Assembly (NCBI GenBank): GCA_026400695.1
Contig: JAPLON010000030.1
Location: 1,278 to 6,465 of the forward strand
Origin: Pseudomonadota bacterium
Lineage (GTDB): Bacteria > Pseudomonadota > Alphaproteobacteria > Paracaedibacterales > CAITNM01
Reading direction: 5' to 3'
Length of the DNA stretch: 5,188 nt
Shown in pieces: positions 1 to 4,436 of this stretch. The position numbers and the translations under genes were made by a program. Every line of letters starts with the position of its first letter. The stretch's first letter is position 1. The notes under the pieces were generated by a model. That model was not told the DNA's origin and did not search any database. It saw only the letters and a program-made list of their open reading frames with translations.

Positions 1-212
1 GTAATTGTTGTGATGATGATTTTCCAGATGCATCAAATGATCACTTAATCGTAACAAGATATGGAAAATACGTTCCAGCATTTACTAAGGCTCCGCCACC
101 TTCTCCTGTTAGTTCTCGGCCTTCAATTGGACTTACTCAAGAGGATATAGCAAAAATTCATGAATGGCTTGGTGAGGTGGAAAACTCTAGGCAGCATATA
201 GGAAGGCCGTAA
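1..212 (+). CDS. C-terminal fragment of an unidentified protein (possibly the tail of a patatin-like protein)
   Basis: An open frame enters from the left edge (first whole codon at base 3) and ends at TAA 210-212, leaving 69 residues. Of the three forward frames only this one stays open; the others hit stops within the first 50 bases. The fragment starts with NCCDDDFPDASNDHL, continues through a proline/serine-rich linker (APPPSPVSSRPS) and ends with a likely helix (LTQEDIAKIHEWLGEVENSR). The stretch DASNDHL followed by a Gly-x-x-Val spacing is reminiscent of the 'DASPENL...G..L/V' ending of many bacterial patatin-like phospholipases, and a real patatin lies at the other end of the window, but this is a weak likeness. 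No catalytic motif lies in the visible part, so no function can be assigned. Confidence 0.6.
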   Translation, partial: NCCDDDFPDASNDHLIVTRYGKYVPAFTKAPPPSPVSSRPSIGLTQEDIAKIHEWLGEVENSRQHIGRP

Positions 213-232
213 AATTAAGGTATTCGTAAAAA

Positions 233-267
233 AAGAGAGGGTTGTTCAGGCAATGCTCTTAATTTTT
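233..267 (+). terminator. Possible weak terminator after the first gene
   Basis: AAGAG (233-237) can pair with CTCTT (256-260), with an inner TTG/CAA helix, followed shortly by five T (263-267). It lies about 20 bases after the TAA of the upstream gene, where a terminator is expected. The stem is short and interrupted by an internal loop, so this is tentative. Confidence 0.3.
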
Positions 268-438
268 GAAATTTTGCAAAACAGAAATACACGTAACAAG
301 CCAGGTACATTCCTATTAAATTAATTATTGAGATTATTCTGAAATAATATTATTGATATTTATGAGTTTTCATTAGGTATGACTCGTCATCGCTTGGAAG
401 TAGCTGCTGGGTAGATGCTCAGTATAGCAGAATTGTTG

Positions 439-466
439 TTGTAGATTTATTGTGATTAGCTAGTAT
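439..466 (+). promoter_or_regulatory. Weak sigma-70-like promoter candidate for the 127-aa gene
   Basis: TTGTAG (439-444) and TAGTAT (461-466) are separated by 16 bases, with an overlapping TATTAT at 464-469. Each box has only partial agreement with TTGACA/TATAAT. Its position about 50 bases before the ATG at 519 makes it the best candidate seen for that gene. Confidence 0.25.
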
Positions 467-518
467 TATTAGTAAGCGGTTTGAAACCAAGATAGATCAC
501 TAATAAAAAGGAAAAATA

Positions 519-902
519 ATGAAAAAATATATTAAGTTAAGTTTTGTAGCATTTTTTTTGATCTCTTCTATGGCAAATGCCTCTGATATAGATACAGATT
601 CAGGTGTGAGTACAAGTACACCACTTAAAGCTCATTTCCATCTAAGTGCTACAACAGACTTATCTGCAGATGCACAACCCATTGACCGTTTGATTGATAG
701 GCTTCGTTCAGCTCTGCCTGAAGATCAGACTCCTGAAGCAGTCGCAAGGGCAGTAACAGACTTATCTCAAAAGCTTTTCAAAGAAAATACGGGAAGAAAC
801 AGTACTATAGTAACTTATGATCAATCAAGGCTTATGATTATGTGTACCCGAGAAAAGATGGTTACAAGCTATTACTATACAGTTCAATTTACTTACCGAT
901 GA
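519..902 (+). CDS. Small exported protein of unknown function, 127 aa
   Basis: I do not recognise this protein. The ATG at 519 is preceded by AAAGGAA (507-513) at good ribosome-binding distance, and no other ATG fits better. Residues 1-21 form a classical Sec signal peptide: Lys-rich start (MKKYIK), hydrophobic core (FVAFFLIS), and an ANA|SD cleavage site after residue 21. The mature part is about 106 residues: a Ser/Thr/Asp-rich stretch (22-50), then a probably helical segment rich in charged residues (about 54-90, DRLIDRLRSALPED and EAVARAVTDLSQKLFKE), then a likely beta-rich end with several tyrosines (SYYYTVQFTY). One cysteine (109) remains after cleavage, so no internal disulfide is expected. 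It should be periplasmic or secreted. The gene ends in TGA, is followed by a strong terminator, and has its own ribosome-binding site, so it is probably transcribed alone. Confidence 0.75.
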   Translation: MKKYIKLSFVAFFLISSMANASDIDTDSGVSTSTPLKAHFHLSATTDLSADAQPIDRLIDRLRSALPEDQTPEAVARAVTDLSQKLFKENTGRNSTIVTYDQSRLMIMCTREKMVTSYYYTVQFTYR

Positions 903-986
903 ATAATGGTTGGCTAATCAAGACAACAGCCATCTAAGTCGCAAAAGGTATATAGCTTCTTAACAAAAATACCCTAAGAATTTTTT

Positions 987-1016
987 GGGCATCGCTTGCT
1001 GGCAATGCTCTTTTTT
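987..1016 (+). terminator. Rho-independent terminator downstream of the 127-aa gene
   Basis: GGGCAT (987-992) pairs with ATGCTC (1005-1010) with one G-U pair, extended after a one-by-one mismatch by GC/GC around a six-base loop, and is followed directly by six T (1011-1016) and more T. It lies 85 bases after the stop at 902. Confidence 0.7.
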
Positions 1017-1057
1017 ATTTATGAGAGAACTTCATCTATAGTTTATTTTTAATAATA

Positions 1058-1106
1058 TTGTGTAAAATTAACTATTTATTAATAAATTTTATTATATTAT
1101 TATAAA
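1058..1106 (+). promoter_or_regulatory. Extremely AT-rich promoter region of the protease gene
   Basis: Bases from about 1040 to 1120 are almost pure A/T and contain several TATAAT-like words, for example TATTAT (1095-1100) and TATAAA (1101-1106), plus a TTGTGT at 1058-1063. No pair has a clearly good -35 at the right spacing, so the exact promoter cannot be named. The region sits between the preceding terminator and the ATG at 1133 and must carry the promoter if the gene is transcribed alone. Confidence 0.3.
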
Positions 1107-1132
1107 TAATAGTTGTTTTATTAGGGTGAGGT

Positions 1133-2404
1133 ATGTGCACTATAAAATTGTTATTTATGCTTACATCTGCAGTTGTGTTAAACTTACACTGTGCTTCAGG
1201 TACGGACGATTTGGCTAGTTCAATGTTAACTGACCCTTCAGATGTGCCTCATAAAGTTAAGGGAATGGGATTAATCCCTGAAGATCCTAAAAATTGGGAA
1301 ACTTACCATGCTATTTCTCAATATAAAAAAGCAAAATTTGAAGAAGAAAATGCAAAGGGTTATAAGGAACAAGCTTGGAATACGCTTGTCAATCTTTTCT
1401 CTTATTTTTGGGGATCTAATGATAAGCGAGAAGAAGTGGTTCTTCGCCTTTCAGCAACACCTGCTGTAACATCTGCTGTTGCTGCTAAGGGGGCAGTAGC
1501 TCTTGGAACATCTTCTGTTTCACAAAGTGCCACTACTAGACTTACAAAAGTGTTACCTTCTGTGCGTAACCAGATTTTTGATGATTGTGTGATAAATGCT
1601 ATTGCGGCTGCTATTGAATATATTACGACCCCAACTAAAACAGATACCACAGGGCTTTTACCCTTAAAAATCTCTAGGGTTGGTCTTTATAATGCCACTA
1701 TTCGTTCTTCTTATTATTCAGGTTTGGATGCTTGGAAGAGAAATTATCTATCTGTCGGTAGTAATGACCAAGGAGTTACTTTGGGTGATGCCATAACGAC
1801 GCTTGATAGGTATGGGGCATTTCCAGAAATAGACCTGAAAGTTACAGATACTTTTAGTGTTCCTGGTTGGGGATATGATTACTCTTTTAAAAAATTGCCA
1901 GTTCCTCAAGAGATGTTTTTACTAGCTTTAGACACAGACTTTGATGGAATTAATGACGATATTCAAAACGCACTGATTGATGGTGGCTATTTGCTAAAAA
2001 AGGAAGCTTGTTTGGTTCCTAATCCTTACGCAAAAGTAGCACAGAGTCTTCATTATCAACCAATTGAACCCCCTCAAAAACATCTATACGATGATAAATT
2101 TTACGGCACAATTAGACGGTTTATTAGCGAAGATAAACCAATTGTTATAGGCATAGGGGTGACTTCTTCTTTCAAGTCATCATCAGGCGGATTGATTACT
2201 TCTAGTGCTGTGGACTCATTCTTAGGGCCACACGCGATTTTGGTTTTGGGGTATGGTGATTACGGGCAAGGAAAAGATTGTTTCTACATTCAAAATTCTT
2301 GGGGAAGTAGTTGGGGTAAAGGCGGTAGAGGTTATGTTTCAAAAGACTATTTTGAAAAATATTTTTATGGCGGGTTTGCGTTATGGATTCCTGGTTTTTT
2401 TTAA
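1133..2404 (+). CDS. Exported papain-family (C1) cysteine protease, 423 aa
   Basis: This is a papain-like protease expected to cut peptide bonds with a Cys-His-Asn mechanism outside the cytoplasm. The start at 1133 follows GGGTGAGG (1124-1131). The next ATG (1157) would remove the basic end of the signal peptide. Residues 1-21 are a hydrophobic export signal. C20 is not in a good lipobox (NLHC), so a lipoprotein is unlikely. Residues about 25-138 look like a pro-region: charged and helical, then Ala/Ser/Thr-rich. The catalytic domain starts near VLPSVRNQ: Q147 (oxyanion hole) and C152 in the block NQIFDDCVINAIAAAIEY, H367 in GPHAILVLGYGD, and N388 in QNSWGSSWGKGGRGY. All key residues are present, so it is probably active. 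The Cys-His distance (215 residues) is much longer than in papain (134), and the insert carries DTDFDGINDD (267-276), a possible calcium-binding loop. It has its own terminator-like hairpin downstream and no evident inhibitor gene next to it. Confidence 0.85.
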   Translation: MCTIKLLFMLTSAVVLNLHCASGTDDLASSMLTDPSDVPHKVKGMGLIPEDPKNWETYHAISQYKKAKFEEENAKGYKEQAWNTLVNLFSYFWGSNDKREEVVLRLSATPAVTSAVAAKGAVALGTSSVSQSATTRLTKVLPSVRNQIFDDCVINAIAAAIEYITTPTKTDTTGLLPLKISRVGLYNATIRSSYYSGLDAWKRNYLSVGSNDQGVTLGDAITTLDRYGAFPEIDLKVTDTFSVPGWGYDYSFKKLPVPQEMFLLALDTDFDGINDDIQNALIDGGYLLKKEACLVPNPYAKVAQSLHYQPIEPPQKHLYDDKFYGTIRRFISEDKPIVIGIGVTSSFKSSSGGLITSSAVDSFLGPHAILVLGYGDYGQGKDCFYIQNSWGSSWGKGGRGYVSKDYFEKYFYGGFALWIPGFF

Positions 2405-2438
2405 GATTTTAGGGTCTTAGTTGTTATTGAAATATGTG

Positions 2439-2467
2439 TCCCTTGGTATTTTTACCAGGGGAATTTT
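2439..2467 (+). terminator. Terminator-like hairpin after the protease gene
   Basis: CCCTTGGTA (2440-2448) pairs with TACCAGGGG (2453-2461) across a TTTT loop, nine pairs with one G-U, extended by T2439-A2462. A short T-run (2464-2467) follows after AA. It lies 35 bases beyond the TAA of the protease. The U-tract is short, so efficiency may be modest. Confidence 0.6.
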
Positions 2468-2470
2468 AGA

Positions 2471-2499
2471 TTGACTAAAAAGCTTTATACAAATACGAT
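2471..2499 (+). promoter_or_regulatory. Sigma-70-like promoter candidate upstream of the DUF2000 gene
   Basis: TTGACT (2471-2476) and TACGAT (2494-2499) are separated by exactly 17 bases. The -35 matches four to five consensus positions and the -10 matches four (T1, A2, A5, T6). It directly follows the hairpin of the protease gene. Transcription from here would begin near 2506 and give the gene at 2716 a leader of about 210 bases, unless it ends earlier or a nearer promoter is used. Confidence 0.4.
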
Positions 2500-2715
2500 T
2501 TTGGGTAACGGGTATTATTTGTACTTAGCAATTTTTAGCATATGGTCTATACAGTTTTAAACATTATATCGCTATCACATATTCTTCTTCTAAGCGGAAA
2601 TCTGCTCCCCTAGGCGGGGCATTACATTTTCTCATTTCAGTATTTCATTTAAAAGGATAGATAGATAAACATCTTGATGGCTTATAGCAAAATATAAAAT
2701 TATTTAGGAGTTAAA

Positions 2716-3129
2716 ATGACTTTTGAAAATAAATTGGTAGCGATGGTAAATAAAGATATAGAAGTTGGTGTTGCTATGAACGCCATAGCGCATATGACAA
2801 TAGGTCTTGGTGCACAATTAAATAATGAGCTTTTAAGGTTGAATGATTATAGGGATAAAGATGGCAACATCTATCCTAATATTTCACAAATTCCGTTTAT
2901 CATTTTACGTGGAAAATCTGGTGAGATTAGAAAAGCGGTAAACAATGCAAAGGAACAAAATGTTAAATTTGGTGTTTTCACCAATACGATGACCGGGGGA
3001 ACTTACCAGGAACAGCTTGATAATACTACCGCAACACCAGAGGAGCAGTTAATTTACTACGGTGCTGTTTTATTTGGGCCCTGGGATATTGTTAGTCAAA
3101 TTACCAAAAAGTTTTCATTGTATAAGTAG
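2716..3129 (+). CDS. DUF2000 family protein, 137 aa
   Basis: The pattern along the whole length fits the DUF2000 family (Pfam PF09391), small proteins with a fold like peptidyl-tRNA hydrolase 2 and no settled function: a beta strand KLVAMVNKD (6-14), a helix with MNAIAHMTIGLGA (about 21-33), DYRDKDGNIYPNISQIP (a DxDG turn followed by the family's conserved Ser-x-x-Pro), the strand FIILRG, a helix EIRKAVNNAKEQNV, a strand FGVFTNTM, and an ending with YGAVLFGP and VSQITKKFSLYK. The length is normal for the family, so it appears intact. No signal peptide, so cytoplasmic. The ATG at 2716 follows AGGAG (2706-2710) by five bases. It ends in TAG and is followed by its own terminator. Assignment is from remembered family pattern only. 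Confidence 0.75.
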   Translation: MTFENKLVAMVNKDIEVGVAMNAIAHMTIGLGAQLNNELLRLNDYRDKDGNIYPNISQIPFIILRGKSGEIRKAVNNAKEQNVKFGVFTNTMTGGTYQEQLDNTTATPEEQLIYYGAVLFGPWDIVSQITKKFSLYK

Positions 3130-3137
3130 GCGTTATG

Positions 3138-3178
3138 AATGGCTGGTTGTATTGCTCTATGCAACTAAGCCATTTTTT
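3138..3178 (+). terminator. Rho-independent terminator after the DUF2000 gene
   Basis: AATGGCT (3138-3144) pairs with AGCCATT (3168-3174), extended past a small internal loop by GTTG/CAAC (3146-3149 and 3162-3165), and runs into six T (3173-3178). It begins only nine bases after the TAG at 3127-3129 and separates this gene from dnaJ. Confidence 0.75.
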
Positions 3179-3205
3179 AAAAAACTAAATATCTGTAATA
3201 TAAAC

Positions 3206-3234
3206 TTCATTTTTTCAGTAATTTTGCCTATTAT
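3206..3234 (+). promoter_or_regulatory. Promoter candidate for dnaJ
   Basis: TATTAT (3229-3234) is a five-of-six match to the -10 box, with TTCATT (3206-3211) 17 bases upstream as a poor -35. It falls between the DUF2000 terminator and the dnaJ start and would give a leader of about 20 bases. No heat-shock (sigma-32) type box or CIRCE repeat was evident. Confidence 0.35.
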
Positions 3235-3416
3235 GTGAAGCGAACAGGAGAAGGTTATTCATGGCACGAGATTTTTATGAAGTTCTAGGCGTAAAGCAAG
3301 ACTCTAAGGATGACGAAATTAAAAAAGCATACCGCAAATTGGCTATGAAGTTTCACCCCGACAAAAATCCGGGTGACAAAAAAGCAGAAGAAAAATTTCG
3401 TGAAGCGACCGAAGCT

Positions 3417-3422
3417 TAGTTT
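3417..3422 (+). other. Deletion junction creating the amber codon in dnaJ
   Basis: The sequence passes from GAA GCT TA to G TTT GGT GGT. In intact relatives Glu-Ala is followed by a tyrosine codon (TAT or TAC), and the Phe-Gly-Gly stretch is usually preceded by glycine (GGN). The simplest reading is that TA comes from the tyrosine codon and the G is the third base of a glycine codon, so a whole-codon-sized deletion keeps the downstream frame but makes TAG by chance. The exact ends and removed length cannot be fixed without an intact relative. Confidence 0.6.
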
Positions 3423-3452
3423 GGTGGTTCCTTTGCCGATATTATAGATGAA

Positions 3453-4289
3453 ATGTTTGGCAATGCTTTTCACGGTGGCGGTAGTGCCCAGGCCAGTCAA
3501 GCTGGTGCCGATGTTCGCTATAATTTAGATATTAGTTTAGAAGAAGCTTACCGAGGTAAAACCGCTAAAATTAAATTCACAACTTTGGTTAGTTGTACTA
3601 GTTGTAAAGGTAGCGGGGGTGAGGCAGGATCTAGGCCAACAAACTGTACTGCTTGTTATGGGCGTGGTAAGACGCGTTATCAGCAGGGGTTCTTCACGAT
3701 AGAACGTACTTGTGCAACTTGTGGTGGTGCGGGACAAACTATTTCTAAGCCATGCAGGCCGTGTAATGGTAGTGGTCGGGCACGTAAAGAAAAAAACTTA
3801 GAAGTTAAAATTCCAGCTGGCGTTGATGAAGGTACTAGAATTCGTGTTACCCATGAAGGTGAGGCTGGTTTACGTGGTGCTCCAAGTGGTGATTTATACG
3901 TATTTTTGAACGTTAAACCGCATAACCTATTTAAGCGGCAGGGTGCAGATATTTTGTGTAAAGTGCCAATTCAAATGGTGGTAGCAGCTATTGGGGGAGA
4001 AATTGAAGTACCAACTATTGATGGCAGCCAAGCTAATGTAAAAATTCCCGTGGGAACTCAAGCAGGGCAGCAGTTTCGCCTAAAAGGCAAGGGCATGAGT
4101 GTATTACGCACTACTGGTCGCGGTGATATGATTATAGAGGCCAAGGTTGAGACACCTGTTAGCCTAAGCAAAAAACAACGGGAACTTTTGGAAGAATTTG
4201 CTCAACTTGGCAAAGGTGAAAAAAATAGTCCTGAGTCACAAGGTTTTTTTGCAAAAGTTAAAGTTTTTTTTGACGATATTGGTAAGTAA
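3453..4289 (+). CDS. 3' part of dnaJ as a possible separate reading frame (zinc finger and C-terminal domains)
   Basis: This is the first ATG after the TAG, 33 bases beyond it, in frame with the rest of dnaJ, giving 278 residues. It keeps the cysteine pairs C48/C51, C65/C68, C87/C90 and C101/C104 in four CxxCxGxG units, the substrate-binding C-terminal domains (PTIDGSQANVKIPVGTQAG, QFRLKGKGM) and the dimerisation end (KKQRELLEEFAQL onward). It lacks the J domain, so it could bind clients but not activate DnaK. No convincing ribosome-binding site precedes the ATG; only reinitiation after the 52-codon upstream piece could make it. I list it as a fragment of the pseudogene and doubt it is an independent gene. 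Confidence 0.35.
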   Translation: MFGNAFHGGGSAQASQAGADVRYNLDISLEEAYRGKTAKIKFTTLVSCTSCKGSGGEAGSRPTNCTACYGRGKTRYQQGFFTIERTCATCGGAGQTISKPCRPCNGSGRARKEKNLEVKIPAGVDEGTRIRVTHEGEAGLRGAPSGDLYVFLNVKPHNLFKRQGADILCKVPIQMVVAAIGGEIEVPTIDGSQANVKIPVGTQAGQQFRLKGKGMSVLRTTGRGDMIIEAKVETPVSLSKKQRELLEEFAQLGKGEKNSPESQGFFAKVKVFFDDIGK

Positions 4290-4296
4290 TAATTCA

Positions 4297-4320
4297 TCGT
4301 TGGTGAAACTGCACTAACGA
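4297..4320 (+). other. Stem-loop just after dnaJ
   Basis: TCGTTGGTG (4297-4305) pairs fully with CACTAACGA (4312-4320), including one G-U, around a six-base loop. It starts seven bases after the dnaJ stop and is not followed by a T-run, so it is not a terminator by itself. It may protect the 3' end of the transcript from exonucleases together with the terminator behind it. Confidence 0.45.
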
Positions 4321-4347
4321 ATATTTGTGTGTTATCTTGCTTGTATT

Positions 4348-4371
4348 TGCCCCTTAATAAGGGGCATTTTT
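4348..4371 (+). terminator. Strong rho-independent terminator after dnaJ
   Basis: TGCCCCTTA (4348-4356) and TAAGGGGCA (4358-4366) form a perfect inverted repeat; in practice the TGCCCC/GGGGCA core forms the stem with a short AT loop. Five T (4367-4371) follow at once. It separates dnaJ from the patatin gene. Confidence 0.85.
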
Positions 4372-4436
4372 GTTAACGAATTGTTAATTTTTGACTAAGC
4401 ATACTGTGTTACAGAAACGATATTCTGGAACACCTT

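Larger units (their letters stand above)
213..518. other. 306-base intergenic stretch without a supported gene
   Basis: Apart from the possible terminator at 233-267 and the promoter and ribosome-binding site of the next gene, nothing coding is supported. All frames are broken by frequent stops. The longest ATG-started string in the middle (379-414) is only 11 codons (MTRHRLEVAAG) and has no ribosome-binding site. Its frame reads open for a short distance on both sides of single stops (342-412, then to about 440), which could be a decayed gene but matches nothing recognised. Around 333-348 there is a small AT-only inverted repeat (ATTATT/AATAAT). Confidence 0.5.
2405..2715. other. 311-base intergenic region, long possible leader
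   Basis: No coding frame is supported here. Beyond the hairpin at 2439-2467 and promoter candidate at 2471-2499, it holds an inverted repeat TACAAAT/ATTTGTA (2487-2493 and 2517-2523) overlapping the promoter, a small hairpin AGCGG/CTGCT near 2594-2607, and a G/C-rich patch CCCCTAGGCGGGG that could pair CCCC with GGGG. The last has no immediate T-run, so it is not a good terminator. The 3' end is A/T-rich and carries the ribosome-binding site AGGAG (2706-2710). Confidence 0.45.
3261..4289 (+). pseudogene. dnaJ: dnaJ, Hsp40 co-chaperone, interrupted by an internal deletion with a TAG at the joint
   Basis: DnaJ delivers unfolded proteins to DnaK and stimulates its ATPase in the cytoplasm. The ATG at 3261 has AGGAG (3246-3250) and AAGG (3251-3254) upstream. 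The first 52 codons are a good J-domain start (MARDFYEVLGVKQD...YRKLAMKFHPDKNPGD) with H32-P33-D34 intact. After ...FREATEA comes TAG (3417-3419), exactly where the family continues with Tyr-Glu-Val-Leu. The same frame then resumes with FGGSFADIIDEMFG, the end of the Gly/Phe region, and stays open to TAA 4287-4289 with four zinc-finger repeats (3594-3776), both C-terminal domains and the usual ending. Read through, it would be 342 codons plus stop, against about 370-380 normally, so roughly 30-38 codons (end of helix III, helix IV, most of the Gly/Phe linker) are missing. There is no other damage. It stands alone: no dnaK or grpE is in the window. Confidence 0.8.

Noticed and set aside
379..414. 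Eleven-codon ATG frame (MTRHRLEVAAG)
   Set aside because: Too short, no ribosome-binding site and no recognisable relation to a known leader peptide.
1139..1192. Lipoprotein signal at C20 of the protease
   Set aside because: The residues before the cysteine (NLH) do not fit a lipobox, which needs a small residue at -1; ordinary signal peptidase cleavage is more likely.
1402..1650. Minus-strand open frame of 82 codons opposite the protease
   Set aside because: It lies wholly inside a gene with clear catalytic motifs, has low-complexity wording and matches no family; it is a shadow.
2608..2624. CCCCTAGGCGGGG as a rho-independent terminator
   Set aside because: Only four G-C pairs form, the flanking bases do not extend the stem, and there is no T-run directly after it.
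3417..3419. TAG in dnaJ read as a sense codon (amber recoding or programmed read-through)
   Set aside because: The codons after it do not restore the missing helix III/IV and linker, so read-through would still give a defective DnaJ. The DUF2000 gene also ends in TAG at the expected family C-terminus, supporting TAG as a normal stop.
3285..3737. Two minus-strand open frames opposite dnaJ (3285-3500 and 3537-3737)
   Set aside because: Both overlap the conserved dnaJ sequence and have compositions typical of antisense reading (runs of Phe or Thr/Ser).
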